Below are positions 34,701-49,700 of a stretch of DNA of 64,000 nucleotides, piece after piece. Every line of letters starts with the position of its first letter. The stretch's first letter is position 1. The stretch is from Diplosphaera chodatii (Eukaryota; Chlorophyta; Trebouxiophyceae; Prasiolales; Stichococcaceae), in contig JAALGY010000051.1 in the NCBI GenBank assembly GCA_032358165.1, forward strand, positions 248,001 through 312,000, in the 5' to 3' direction. A program made the position numbers and the translations under genes. The notes beneath the pieces were generated by a model. That model was not told the DNA's origin, did not search any database, and saw only the letters and a list, made by a program, of their open reading frames with translations.

Positions 34701-37700
34701 TTCACGATTCAAAGAAGGGGCCACTCACGTCTCCCTTGGCGACCAGCTGCGCCGAGAGCGCCGGCAGCACGCGCTTGAGCAGCGCCGCGCGGATGTCGGC
34801 GGCCTGCGCCGCAGCCGCTCCCGCCGCTTCCTGCTCCCACTCGTCAGCTGCTGCCACTGCTTCCTGCTGCCCAACCCCGCCGTCGCTGGCGTTTCCACTG
34901 CCTGACGCCTCGACGACTGGCTGGCTTGCGTCAGCGGCCTCGTGAACCCCAGCAGCCGCGCCGGACGCGTCTGCATCCGGGCTCATGTCATCGCCGGCGT
35001 TGACCGTTGCAGCTGCTTCCGCCGGCGGCAGGAAGTGGAAGGCGTCGATGATGGCGCACACCGCCCGCACCACACCCTGCAAAGCTTGGCAATTTTTGTG
35101 ACTCATCATGCTGCAGAGGCACCACTCAGAGAGTCAGGCACGCTCATGGCAAGCTGCTTGAGCAGCTCTCGTGCTGCAGTGTCACTAACATGTTGGGACT
35201 CCAGCTGTATGTGTGCACTGCGCAACTATGAGCAGACACCTTCCGCAACCCATGCATCTTCCTGGTTCGAGCAGTGCTACATGTGCATGTGCAGTTGACA
35301 GCAGGTGCGGCAAGATGACACGAATTGCCTGTTGCTTCAAAGCCAGAAGCAGCTTGGAGCTAGAGTGCACAGGTCGGGCGACTCAGGCGAGCGTGTCCAA
35401 ACATAAATGACCATGGCTGGATACATTTGCCAGTGTCCACCCGTGCTGTGCACATCCGGAGCCACAGCAAACGCTTCACATGCGTGCCATCAAGCGCCGC
35501 TGGCACTGCCGGCGCCGTGCAGCTGCCTTGCAGCAGCCGCTGAGAGTCGCGGTCACCTTCTTCTCCTCGCCGTGCGCGGCCAGCAGGCGCAGGAAGCGGC
35601 CCAGCAGCTGCGAGAAGGCGGGCCAGGGCAGCGTGCCGGCCGCCGCGCCCAGCGCCGCCACCGCCGCCGCCACCACGTTCGCCTCCTTGTCGCGATCGAC
35701 GTCCTTCAGCTCGTGGCCGCCGCCCTCGTTTGCCCGCCCTGTTGGCAGAGGACGGCGGAGTGGAGGCAGCAGTGCCCCGTGCAATGCTTCGGTTACCACC
35801 TTACCTCGATCATAGCTGTGACAGAATCCCGATCAACCACACCGCACTGCTCAAATGACACACAGTGCGCAAAGCGGTGCATCGGAGCATGACCATCTAG
35901 GAGCTTTGAACGGCACAACAGCCACTAACAGATCAAGGCAGGGGTCATTGTCGAAGATTGTGGGGCGACGCACCAGCAACGATGGCCTGCTGCAGCAGCG
36001 GCGTGGCAATGCCCAGCAGCGTGCCCACCCCGAGGCGCTGCGCGGCGTCATCCCCCTCCCGCACGATCTGTATAAAGGTGCATCTTTGTCCGGCCAGGAA
36101 CGTGCGCTGGCCCGCGCCAGATTTTCAGCGTCAGCAAATCACACCACCGCACACAGAAGCAAACACAGCAGTGTGCTGGTGATGTTGGCTGCAGATACCA
36201 ATGGGCACGCACAACTTGCTTTTAAAACCCTGCTTCAACAGTGATCGCAGACACGTTGGTGGTCACCTTGCTGAGGCGGGCGAAGGCGCGCACGCGGCGA
36301 TGCAGCTGCAGGTGCGCCACGTTGGCGAAGAAGCACCGCTCCTCGTCGGCGTCCGACAGCAGCGCCAGGTCCGGGAACCTCGCGGGCGCAGCGGTCGCCA
36401 TGCGGCGCAGCAGCGCCAGGTGTTCCTGTCGAGTGATGGTCTAGGGATTACAACCTCTTTGCATGGAGGAGACTGCAGCAGGACTCTTCCAAGGTCGCAC
36501 TACAGTTTAAGTTGCAGTTGATGTCTTGACACATCAAGCTCCAGACGACAACACGGCACTTGAGAGCCTATGTTGTCATATGGTTGCTGATGTTGTGAAG
36601 ACAACAACCTGACAGATGATTGTTCAGAGCCCGAGCCAGAATCCCAAGCTGCCCTCATGAGCAGCAGCAGCCACAGCAGCGACAGCAGCTGCTCTGTCTG
36701 CATTGCTGCATGCTGCAGCGCCCTCTGAGACAGGCACGTCTTAAGTCTGACGCTGCTGATGACTGGGCTGCCTCAATAAGCCTTTCAGACTGCCGGGGCA
36801 GCAGCTCACGCACCTCAAGCGCAGGTCGTGAATGGGCAGCGACGCGCATTGAGCAGGTGCTCAGGCCCACGTGCCACAGTGACGTACCTGCCGAACGGCG
36901 AGGTTGGGCTCCCCGAGCGCCGCCTTGACGCGCGGCAGCAGCAGCCGCTGCAACAGCTGCTCGATGTGCCCGCCGCCAGCGCCACCGGCCGAGGGGCTGC
37001 TGGCCGCGTCCGCTGCCGCCGCATCCGCAGCCGCGACCCCGTCGACGAGGCGCTCCAGCGCCTGCTCAGGGGCGCCAAGGTGACTTTTGAGAGGCATGCA
37101 TGTTGGCATGCATGCACCAACATGCCGTTGTACCATGGTGCGATGGCACCCGCACTGCCCACAACTACATAAAAGAATCAAACCCACTGGTTGTCTCCAG
37201 GAGGCACCTGGGCAGCGGCGGAGCGCAGCGCGATGTCCTCGGCGTTGCGCAGGTCGGCCAGCGACGCGTGCACCAGCGGCGCCGCCTGCCACGGCGGCAG
37301 CGCCCCCCACAGCGCCGGCGTGAGCCGCGCGTACGCCGCCAGCCTGGCGTCGTAGTCCGCCTCGCCCACCTGCAGCACATCCAGTGTCTCGCTCGGCTAT
37401 GAAGCGATGTGAGTCGCATTGTGACGCTGTCTGGGGTGCTCTCACACAGTGACGTCGCCAGCCAAGCCGCTACAGTAGCCTCTTGAATCACTGCTCAGGC
37501 TTGGGTGACGACTGCCTCCTGGACTTGAGTGGACGGGCCGCCACTCACCGCGGAGGCGGACATGGCCGTCAGGCCCGTGACGAGGTCGGCGACTCGCCGC
37601 AGCTCCGGCAGCGGGCCCGCCGCCAGCGCCGCAAACGCCGCCGCCAGCGCCAGCCGCGCGTCGCGCGTCTCCAGCGCTCCCGCCATCGGCGCCAGGGCCG

Positions 37701-40700
37701 CGACATACGACTGCAGCACCTGCACAAAGGATGCACACATCACAACCACCAGATGCGCGGCCTGTGCTGCTCGCAGTAATCCTGGCCCATGGCAGCCATG
37801 TGCCGAATCCTAAAATTGTGCGGCAAATGCAATTTCGTGCATCGATGTCTGTCAGCAGCTGAATGATGAGGACCTCAGTTTGCGGCAAATCTGCAGTCAG
37901 CCAACTTCATGGAAGCTTGCAGTCAGCTTGGCTGCTCACGGACGACTCAATGGTGATGCAAGGGCCATCCAACATCACCCAAATCGGCCTCAAGTCAGCT
38001 GCGACATTGCCGCTGCAGACCCAGGCCAAGTATGGTGAGGTTGATACCCCCCGGCTGGTTGCTGACGACTTGGACATCACCATCGTCACAGTCCATCCTT
38101 GTCACTGCCAACGTCAGGTAGGGATTGGCAAGAGCTGACAGCAAACACCTGCTGCGTGGGCTGCTTCGCAGGCTGCTCGGATGACTGCTGTGGGTGCCCG
38201 GCTTTGTTGGCGCCGCCATCGTCAGCACCGGCTGGCAGTTTCTGCCACAGGGCCGCGAGCACAGCCAGCACCCGCGCCGCAGCTGCCTCGTCCACAGCTC
38301 CACCCTTCCGCCTACAGAAACAGTCATGGCAGAGTCTGACATCACTAATCAGCTGATCCAAATCCTGACTTGGCGCGAACTCAAACTCTCAACCACGTAA
38401 CACGTTGACATACAGGGTGCCACTGTCCAGTCATATCGCACCTCTGGCCGCTGGCGGTGGTGCCGCCCAGCAAAGGTATAAGCGCGTCGGACAGCTGCAC
38501 CGCCGCCGCCGGGCCGCCGCCGACGTTGCGGGCGAGCGCCTCCAGCACCGCCAGCGCGCGCAGCGCCACCTTTCTGCCGCCGGCCCTGCTGCTGCCGCCG
38601 CCCTGCCGCGCGCTGCCGGCCTTGCCCTTCTGCCCCTTGCCCGCCTGCGGGGCATGTTCATCCACAAAGGATGAGCCAACTGTCACCCAAGAATGTGTGG
38701 GAAGTGCCGATGATACTGCCGATGATACTGCAAGTGGGCCCCTGCATGTCGCTCAGAACATGACAGGGCTCGAAGTTCACCAAAACAACACTCAAGACAG
38801 CAGCTCCTCATCTCCATGAGTGTGGATCGCAGGTGATCCACCATCAGCAGAGCTGCTGTGTCTGTGTCATTGTTAGGACTTCGAGCCCTCAGCACATGCA
38901 GGAGGGTTGCCATGGTGTACACAGAATTTCTAACCTTACGCTCAACTAACCAATCCTTGTTACGATCAAAAGGGGTTTGAATCTTGGTGAGCAGCCTGAC
39001 AGGTGCACGAATCAACACAACAACATCGTACAGCGCACACCTTGCCGCCGCTGCCGGTCGCCGCCAGCACCACCGACCGCAGCGCCGCCAGCAGCGCCGT
39101 CGCGTGCGGCTCCAGCACAGCGGCGAACGCCGCCGCTTCCTCGCCACCTATTGCTTCCTCTGCTTCCGCTGCTTCCACCGCACCCACTGCCGCTGCCGCC
39201 GCCTCCTGGTGCTGCAGCAGCGACTCCACGACCGACAGCGCCACGTCGCGCGCGGCACGGCCGCAGTGCGGCGCCCCCAGAGCCGCGACCACAGCACCCA
39301 GCAGCCTGTCGGAGGCAGTGGCGGCATGAAGACAAGAAGTACGAGCAGTTGCTGCACCTAGATGAAGCCCAGTGAAGACCCCTTTGAACAGTTTAGACAT
39401 GCTCGCAGCACAGGATGTCAGCAGGCATGACAGCTCCCCGAAGCAGGCTTCTAAAGAAGGTTGGATGTCGCATTCAACTCCTTCAAACATGATCACCATG
39501 ATTGCACATACATTTTCGGCGCACCTGGAACCCAGGTGGCGGTCTGTTGCCCAGGCAGCTGGCTCCCCATCTGGCGTGGCGTCCCCCAGCAGCGGCGCCA
39601 GGTGCGGGGCGGCAGCGATGGCCGCGGCGACGTCCAGCAGCGGCGGCGCCTTGTCAGCTGAGGCCTGCAGGTAAGACAGCCACCCTGGGGTGTTGCAGGT
39701 GGGCCGCCTTGACACGGAGTCTGTGCAGCGCATCACGGGTGCCGTCGTTGGCAGTCTCAGATGCCACAAACAGCAGGTGGCCACATCAGACCATGCATCG
39801 CGAGGGTTATGCACGTGCTCTGCAAGGGGGAGCACTAAGGATTGATCGGCATACACTGGGCACACCTCGGCAACGAGGCGCGGCAGCAGCGGCTCGGCCG
39901 CGGGCAGCAGCCGCGGCCACAGCGGCGTGTAGTCCACCGCGTCCGGGAACCGCCGCAGCACGCTCGCGATGACGCCCAGCGCCCCGGAGCGCAGCTCCCG
40001 CGCACCCTCTGCCTCCTGTCCCTGCAGGTTTTGAGCGCTGTGTGATTGCCAGCAGCTTCTCACCATTGCGCCCGCAAGATGCCAAGCTGCAGTACCAAGA
40101 AGGATGCGCCAAACTCTGCGGAATGTTACCTGGTCAGCAAGCGGCGCCACGGCACGCTCCAGCACGGCCAGCACCAGCGCCAGCAGCGGCGGCAGGTACG
40201 CCTGCATGGCGACATCAAATCAACTCGAACGCTGTGCCAATCCCAGCAAGTTGTATGGTCCCGCTGGGTAAAAGCCAACGTAACGGGAGTGTGCAGCGTT
40301 GCTGACTCAAGACCTACTGGGTCTGTAGTCAGCTGCTGTGCAGCTGACTGCACGGTCGCTTGTCATCAGTCAGCAGTGCTTGCATTTCACCTACTTTACA
40401 GGAGAACCCTGCCATGCAGTAGATGCAACTGGTGCATATTCTATGCTCACAAAGCCTGCATGATTGAACCAATTACATAGAACCACACCAACACGACAGG
40501 CCCAGCAGTCATGACAGCGCACCTGCAGCCGGTGGCCCAGGTGCTTGAGCAGGTCGGCGGCCGCGTGCAGCAGGCCCTGCCGCCGGCGCAGCGGCTGCGC
40601 GGCCAGCGCGCCCGCGTCCACCGCCTCCAGCCACCAGGCCAGCTTCTCGCCGCTGAGCGCGGGGCCCCACCAGGGTGCCTCCACAAGCCTGCGGCATGCA

Positions 40701-43700
40701 GGGGCCCTGGGAGTTTGATGACGTCAGCAGCGCTTGCAGGCCTTCTAGGGTGCCGCAGCAGGTTTGCAATGGTCGAACAAACCAATGAGCAGCAGAGCTG
40801 AGAGCAAGTGTTTCGTACGAATCAATGCATTGGCATACGCGAAGTAACATCAATGCCAGACAGTGCTTCCTGGCCAGCATGTCAACATGCTGAGGCCGGC
40901 AGCTCGTTGCAACAGCACACCTGTCGTCATCCGTAGCGGCCTCACTCGGCGCGGTGAACCCCGGCCCGGCCGGCCGCCGAAACGCGCCCGCCAGCGGCTC
41001 CAGGAACAGCTCCAGAAGGGGGGACAGCTCCGCCGGCGGGGCGGCCGCCAGGAAGTTCAGGATGGCAGCGCGCGCCGACCCCGGGGCGCCCCGGCCCCCC
41101 AGCCGCCCCGTCCGCTTGCGCAGCTTGGGGAACAGCAGCCGCGCCAGCACCGCCGACAGGCCTGCAAGCATGAATTTCTACCAGTACGGGCTCTCGATAA
41201 CTGAGTGAGGTCCACCTACGCATTGTTAAACGCTGCCGACTGATTGACAGCATCGCAGCCGTGGTCATACCCGGTCTAGTAGGCTAAGGCATTGCCAAGC
41301 CAGATGGGTTCAATCAGTCAGGTGTGTCTGCATACACATGCCCTTGGCATCATCGATAGCAGCTTGTCTTGGAACCCCAGCCATGAGAGCCATTGTTGCT
41401 GCCGTGCGCATCTGGTCCCTCGGAATGCTTGAAAAGCGTCAAGATATGGCCAGGGGTTCCATGTACCTGCCCGGTGCTCCGGCAGGATGGCGTCCTCGGC
41501 GTCTGGCGCCAGCGGGAACTGCGCCAGCTCCGAGCGCAGCGTCGCGTTGTCCGCCAGCCGCAGCAGCCGCTCCATGTAGGACGTCACAAACTGCACCTTG
41601 AACGCCTGCACGCAGAAGCTGCAAGCTCCGGCCCTGCAAAGCCTGCCGCACTCGGTGTGATTTGATTGGGAGAGGCTGTGATGCTGCTAGATGCCTGCCT
41701 CATTGCGTCTGTTGAATGTATACTTCGCGGAGCAGCTCGCGTTTGACACAATGGCACGGAGCACAGCAGTGGCCGAGGTGGGAACCCTGCAACCCCCTGC
41801 CGTCACCTTGAGGCAGCGCAGCGCGGCCTGCTGCACCGCGGGCTCCAGGTCGCCCAGCTGCAGCGCCACCGCCCGTCGCACCTCACGCCACCGCGCCAGG
41901 CCCTTCCCCCCTTTCAGCCCCCCCACCACGCCCAGCCACTCCTGTGGCGGGGGGCTGCAGCGTTGGCGGCAGCCAGACGGGAATTGGGACCAGGCAGTGT
42001 GACACCGACTAAGACTGCTTTACAGCCCAGAATGCCACGCAGTATAGTCGAGGGTTCCCCGATGCGGCAGGACACTCGTCAGCATTGAGGACACGGTATA
42101 CACCTTGAGCACACGGCTGCTGCTTTGTGCTACGGTGCATGTCATTGGTCCTGGACGTTGGTTCATAGTTTCTCATGACATGGATGTCATAGTCGCCGTG
42201 TGCCGTCACCTTCAGGTGGGCTCGCCATGCTCTGCCGCCGACGTGGGACGCCAAGCTGCTGCTCGCCGCCGCACCTGCCACCTCCTTTGCTGCCCCTGCT
42301 GCCACCGCCGCCTCTGAACCATGCGCCGCCTCGTCAGCGTCCGACTCCACATCGCTGCCCGCAGCCCCGGCGTCCTCAGCGGCTGCGTCGCCGCTTCCTG
42401 CTTCCGCAGCTGCCGTCTCGCCGGACGCCTTGGCGGCGGAGAACGCCAGCAGCAGCGGCACCCAGTCGCGCGAGTGGCCCTCCAGCTGCCCGGCCGGCGC
42501 CTTGGCCAGCGCCTACACAGAGAAATCTTGCTTATCAAACACATAGTCAGATGTGCTTCAATAATGCATCCCAGTCCCTTAGCTAGTGTGCACGCACCTC
42601 CATAGCACAGGTCAGCAACCCTATGGTCGCAAATCTTTCACTCACAGCGGAAGGGATTTGTCAACACTCACACACCTTCAGCAGGTGGCTGAGCCGGACG
42701 GCAGCATCGGTGGCGCCGCCGTGCGCGCCGGGCCCTCCTGCGGCGAGCGCGCGCTCGAAGCGCCAGGCGAGGGCCTGCCGCTGGTCCGCTGCCAGCTCAT
42801 CATCGTCACTGCGCAGAGCACAGAGTTGTGAGGGGGCGGGATCGATCGGTTAACAGCTCAAGGTGCCTGCTGCAGGGAAGGTAGCGTGCTGAGCTGCCGC
42901 AGCCATCAGTGGCTGTACATGCTGGGGTGCTGCAGCGGAAGCTTGTGCAGTCATCAAGCGACGCTTGTCAGAGCAGGAGGAACTCATCCCGCTGTCACAC
43001 ACTGGCCAGATTGCTGTGGCCTGTGGGCAGTGCTGCGATGTCACTCATCCTGCCAACATGCAAATCATCACCAGCACAGGGCATGTTGCTGTTGATGACC
43101 CGTTCCTGTTGCGCGCACATGTCGAGGGGCGGCGTGCCGCGGTCGGCGCCCGCCAGGAAGGCGGCCTGCGTGCGCTGCAGGGTGGCCACCACCAGCGGCC
43201 ACGCAATGTCCGCCGCGTGCTCCAGCGCCTTGGCGAGCGCCTCGGCCGCTGCGGGCCACAGCGTGGACAGCCTGCAAGGGCCACACAAGTCCAGGTCGTG
43301 ATCTGAAGCGTTTTGCCACGGTTGATCTCACGTGAATGTCACGTTCCGGCTGCTAACAGCGCCCGACAGTTGTCGCCCAACCATGATGACCTTGCAGCTG
43401 ATGATGAGGCATACGAAATGCTGCAGCGCTCTGCAGTGCGCAGCAGTGCATACGCGGCGTCACCAGCTGCAAGGCCACCGGCTGGGCGCATGCGCTGTCG
43501 GAAAGCTGAACAGCATAGATCAGCACTGCGCCCCCTGGACATACACAGAACCATGCAGCGAGGGCCACTCATATCAGCACATGCCTTCGGTGGCCCGAAA
43601 ACAAGCAGCTCTATGGGCAACCATGCACTGTGCGCACCTGATGTGCAGCGTGCCCAGCAGCGCGTGCACCAGCGGCGCCTGCAGCTGGGGCGGGACCCGG

Positions 43701-46700
43701 CCATACTCCAGGTACGTGCCCATCCTCCGCAGAGTGACCGCCGCCTGCACGAGGGACACATCATAGTATTGTGACGTATTACGACTTATGCCACGATTCT
43801 TCAGCACTGCAAGCAGCGCATGCCTAGAAAGCCTTGTTGGCCTAATCGTAGACAGCCTCAGACAAGAGCTCTGATCAAATCTTGCGAGGTTGTGCATAAT
43901 TTACACGCCTGGCGTCCGAGCCCAGCGGTCATGTCATCCTCCTCGAGCGACAGCAGCAGCGGCAGCACGTCGCTGCGGGGTACGTCCGCTTCGTACTGCC
44001 GGCGCACTGCTGCCGGCTGCCCGCCGAGCTCGTCGTCGCTGTCAGCCAGGTCGATCTCCGCAGGGTCTGCATCAACTGCAACAGCAAGTGCGAACTCCTG
44101 TCAGCCTGGTCGATCTGACAGCAGTTATATGCAAATGCAAGCAGTTGTATTCGCTCCCAGCCAGCACAACAGTCATAGACAGCTTAGTGTGTGACACCAC
44201 CCAGTGCCGAAACAGTTTGCAGGACTTGGCGTGCCTGCGGCTGACTGTGGCTTGACGGTGGCAGGGGGCTGCGGCTCGGACACGATGCCGGGCGCCACGA
44301 CTGCAGAGCCGTCCTCAGCGGCCGCCAGGTCGCGCGCCGCCTGGGGCAGCGGCGCCTGCCGGAACGCGCACAGCAGGCGCAGCGTCTCCCGCCGCAGCCC
44401 GGCCGAGCGCGCCGCCAGGTTGGGCGTCAGCAGCTGCAGCAGGTCCGCCTGCGGTGCGGGAGGAGACCTCAGCACGCGCTGCCTCAGCAGTGTCAAGACC
44501 GCAGGACTGGCGCCCACGACCGGATGGCGCCCCGAAGCACACCACTCTGTCGCTCGGTCATGTCCCGGCAATCCTGCCATGAGCAGACAGCGACCGGCTG
44601 GAGCACCCAGCAGGGACACGTGTCATGTGTCCTCCTCCTGCCGACCTCATTGCTGATGAGGGTGCAGTCAGCACAGCAGCGAGAGCCGCGGGAGCCGCCA
44701 TCAACACACGCACCGGCAGCTCGGCGTCTGTGATGGCAGCGGCGCCGCCGGGGCCGCTCAGAAGGGCAGCAGCGGCGGCAACGGCGTGGTAGTCCCGCGG
44801 GTCACGCCGCGCGGCCGCCAGCGCCCCCGCCGCGATGCCGGGCAGCCGCGCCGGCGCCGCCATGCTGGCAGCCCCTGAGATCGTACCACACGAACGCTGA
44901 ATGCTGCATTGCTGTACCATCGTGGCGACGGACGCGGGAGGGCCCAGCCTCCGAGAGACCGCAGCTGCAATCGTCAGCCATTGCGTTGCTGAGCCAAGTG
45001 TGTGAGTTTCATCCAGCGCAGTTGCCCAGGGCACCGTGCGACAACGTTGCACCTGCTGCAAGGCGCAGCGCCTCGCCCCTCAGCAGCGCCACGACCTCCC
45101 CGGCGCCGGGCAGCGAGCCCGGGGGCGGCGCCCGCAGATCAGCGGCAAAGTCGATGCAGCGGTCCAGCACCTGTGCGGAGGATGTCCATGTGCAAATCCC
45201 GCGAGCCAAGACTGACCACAGAAGGCCGAACATCCTATGGCATTGCAGCAACACATCTGCTTTCCTATATGAGACTAACTTGCTCAGCATCTGCAGTTCC
45301 AGAGGGCGACATGTCGACGACGGAACGTCTCTGACAGGTTGCGCTTCAGCCACACCAGCTGAGCAAAGCTCAACCGCATGTGTGCCACAAGGCAAGGTGC
45401 ATAGTCCTCAGCCACCTCTCAGCATGCAACAGACGTAGCTCATGGACAGCAGTCCCTTGAAAGTTGACGCTCGGAGTGTACAGGTAGCACATACCTCTAG
45501 CGGCCCGGCGCATGCGTGCGGCAGCAGCCGCAGCTGCACCCACAAAACCGCCGCCTGTGTGTGCGCCGCCGTCGCCGCATCTGTTGACTCCTGGCCGCCG
45601 TGCTCACGGCCCGTTGTGGCTGGAGCGGCGGCGGCGGCGGCAGTCGCTGCAGGGCCGGCGGCCACCGCACCGCGAATGGCATCGCTGAGCGCCTCCCCGC
45701 AGCCGTCTGCCAAGTGCAGCGCCGGCCGCTGCTGCTGCCACCTCTGCCGACAGCAGCAGCAAAGAGTCGACATCACTGGACCCATTGCCTGTGTGTCTGC
45801 CATGTGAGGATGCCACTGTAGCATACATACACCAGGTTGACAGAGTATAGCAAGGTGCGACCGCTGGCCCAGGCCGGGCTGTTGCATTTGATGCATGCAC
45901 AGGGTGTGCATGCCGTGAGAACGTTCCCTCCCTGCAGCAGAAGCGACAATTTGCATAATGTGCACCGGCTGCCGGAGGCGCGTGCAGGTGTCCTCGAGCA
46001 GGGGCAGCGCCGCGGCGGCTGCTGCAGGGTGGCCCGACAGCACGGCGCGGCCCAGCAGCCCCAGCAGCGGCGCCGCAAACGCCTGCAGCGACGAAGGCCA
46101 GCAGCTGCTGTCACCATCAGCATACCGTGTTGGAGTCTCTCCGCAGATCATACCCACCATCCTGTGTGATGCGAAATGCTCGCAGTATCCCCGAGAGCTC
46201 ACTTGCCCAGGGGATGGCAGCAGGCCGTGCTTGACATACCGTTTCATGCTGTGCACAAAACGCGGCACAGTTTCTTGCAGCCGACGGCATGCACTCTCAG
46301 CAGCACCATGGCATGACAGCCACGGCGGCAGCCAGAGACAACCAGCGCCCGCTGCAAGCATGGTCCAGACTTGCAGCACACGCGACAACACAACCAGCAC
46401 ACCTGCACAAGCAGGCCACTGGCCGGCGCGCACAGCAGGGGGCCCGCAAATGCCGCAGCATCATCAACAGGCAGCCGCCGCAGGGCCGCCGCCCACGCCG
46501 GCAGGTGCGGCTGCAGCGCCTGCAGCCCGTCCGCAGCGCCAGTGGCCTGCGGGCGACAGCAGCATGAAGGCAATCAGGCCATCAGGTCGCTTGACAATCA
46601 CGATGCGGTGCCCATCACTGGCAGTGGGTTGGATGCTGTCGATGCATGCTGATTTGTTTGGAGAGGAGCATCCGGTTGATGCCATACACTCACCTGGCAA

Positions 46701-49700
46701 TGGCCAATCAGCACAGCCTGCAGCAGCCGCAGCGCCTGTGCCGCCAGGTCCCCGGCTGCCGCCGCCTCTGCACTTTTCATGACAGCCGCGCCCTGGGCGG
46801 CTGCATCTGGTGCGGGAGCTCGGCTGCCTCCCTGGTGATTGCTGCTTGAAATGTGACTGGCGACTGCACCCGCCGCACTGTCTGCAGCAACCTGCCCATC
46901 ACCTGCATCTACAAGGGGATCAGCACCCGTATCTGCGCCGTCCATCTGCTGATCTGGCGCTGCAGCTGCTGCGCCCTGCTGCTCTGAGTGCGCCGCGGCA
47001 GGCGCATCCACCGTCTGCTCGTGTGCGGCAGCTGGCACCGCTGGTCTGAGCTGTGCAGCAGTTTCACTGGCATCCGCGGGCAAGGCCGCCGCCAGCAGCT
47101 GGCTGGCCAGCTCGCACAGCGGCGCCCAGTCGCCGACGCGGCTGCCGCGGTGGAACGCCGCCATGTCCGCCACCAGGCCGCACGCCCGCGCGACGCTGGC
47201 ACGCGCCTCCGCAGCCCCTGCCCGCAGCCACAGCATACCACTCATTGACGACAGCACTGTGCGCCTGCAGTAAGTTGGAAAGTAATGCCGGGGTGTCTCG
47301 GCAGCATCCACAGCACTCGGCAGGCCGCCAGCTGAGTGCTGCGCATGGGGGTGTAGGGTGCTGTCGGGAACCGGCTCGGCGGACCTGCAGGCTCGCAGCC
47401 GTCCAGCAGCTGCAGCCGCCGCCGCGCCTCGCCCAGCGCCGCGCCCCACAGCACGCCGCAGGCCGGCCGCGCCGCGTGCCGCAGCAGGGAGGTAGCAAAG
47501 TCCGACGCCAGGGCTGTGGTGCGGTCCCGCAGCACCTCGGCCGTCAGGCTGCCGCGCGCCTGCAGGCAGCGGACGGTCAGCTGCCACATCCGCAGCACTT
47601 GGTGTGCGCCGTCGCTCTAGTGCACCGGATGTGCTTGCGCCAGCTCAGAGTTGATCGGTGCCACATCCGACCACCTGGCATTGGGACGCCATTGGGCAGT
47701 GCAGCAGTCGGAAACAGCAGTGAGTTGGGCACTCTTCGCCACACAAGAGAAGGCGGGTCAACCATCAGATGCAGCCGGAGAGTGAGACACACGTGGAGCA
47801 AGAGCAAAGCCGCAGATCTAAATTGGACCACAGGCATGTGACGAGCGCATCGCACACAGGCCAGGCGCAGTTCTGGCAACATCGCAGTGAGCGGCACCGG
47901 TGAGGGTGCGACACCGCTAGTGTCCCAGCGCACGACGCAAACAGCACAGCAGGCTCACCGCCGCGCCCTTGAAGTCGCTAGGCCGCAGGAGGTCCGGCCG
48001 CAGCAGCAGCGCCCACACGTCGCCGGCCCTGGAGTGCAGCCCGCTGCTGACGCCCTTGACAGCTGCAGCCAGCGCCTGCGGTGCAGGGTCCTCAGGATCA
48101 CTTGCGAGCGCAGCATTGTTCAGAGCCATTCTTGACTGGACCTGGCTAAGGAACCTTCAGCCACGTGCTGTGGCACCAAGCTATGCAGAGCATACACAAA
48201 CTGGACGAAAGCTTCAATGTGCACTGATGACGAAGCACACAGACCTGGCCAGCAGGCTCTGTTCGCGAAGCCGGCCGGGCCGCGGCCTCGGCAGCGACCG
48301 CGCGCACGCCCGCCTTGAGGGCCGAGGCCGGGGCGCGGCGGAACAGCAGGCCCAGCGCCTGCGCCGCCAGGGCGCGGATGTACGGCAGCTCGTGGTACCG
48401 CAGCCGCACCGTCAGCGCCAGCATCTGCGCTTGACAGCAATCGCATGTGTGAGAACGGGCTGGCAGGCCACAGGGTTGAGCCCGAGTGAGCGTGGCAGAA
48501 GCAGGGATGCTCGCAACTGATGATGTTGGCTGCTACTGGTTGACCACTGCGACATATGGATGGCACGGACAACTGCGCAGCTTTAGCTGCCCTGCCTGCC
48601 AGCTTGTTCGGTGTGCGTACACACAGCAATTCATGCCCTTGGGCTCACAAGTGCAGGCGCATACACGGCCAGCGGGCACAGCTCCGAACAAGCGGCTGTG
48701 CCAGCTACATACGACCAAGGGGCTTGTTGAACAGCGCTGCAGCATGGGGGCGGGCACCGTGGGGATGTCGGCGGCCAGCGGCCGCTGTAGGTGCTTGCAG
48801 ATGGAGGAGACGCAGGCAAACGCGTGCTGCATGAGCTCCGGCTCCCGAGCGCCGCCTGCAACACATGTTGCTCGGCTGTCGGTTGCGGTGGTGGTGATGG
48901 TGGGCATTGTGTGGCTGTCACCAACCCTGAAATGCTGAGCTGTCGACGGCTTGTCCACAGTCAGTACTTGGTGGTTATGCTTCAACATTGCACTTCGATT
49001 GTATCCAGAATGGTCGCCTCGGTGGTGTCCATATGAAGCTGCGACTCAGCGCGATTTGGCAGGTGACGCCCTGCTGATCAGGCCCATGCAGGCGCCGCGA
49101 GGCGCCAACAGTGCTGTCCAAAACTTCTGTTCAAGGGTTCCTGTCCATGTTTCGCTCTGGCAGCTGCGCGGTTGCAGTGCCCCCACCTGACTCCACCAGC
49201 TGCGTGACGCGCTGCAGCACGCGCGGCAGCAGCGGCAGGAAGTCGGCGTGCAGGTCCCGCGCCACGGTCCCCAGCAGCGCGAGCACCGGCTCCAGCGACA
49301 GCGCCGCCCCCATGTGCACGCGCGCCAGCAGCAGCTCCACGATCTGGTCCTGTTTGGACGGTGGCGACCAGAGTCAGGTGACCGTAGTGCTGGCCCCATG
49401 ACGATGGCCGCGGACAGCCCTTCCAGCTGGTTCCGTGCTCGTGATGAGATGGATCACGCTGAATGGCGAGCTATCAAGGTGACCCCATCAATCAGAGCAC
49501 CGCCAAACAGGCGTGTCTTCTGGTCAGCCATCTCCACGAGCGCGCATGCCCAGCACGCCCTCGCCCGGTGCGCACCTTGTGGTGCAGCAGCAGCGGCAGG
49601 CTGGCCACCAGGTTGTGCAGCTCGGCAGCCAGCTCGGTGAAGTCGGCGGCGGTGTTCAGCTCCCGCCACGCCGCCAGCGCCTCCGCCGTGAAGCACGCCG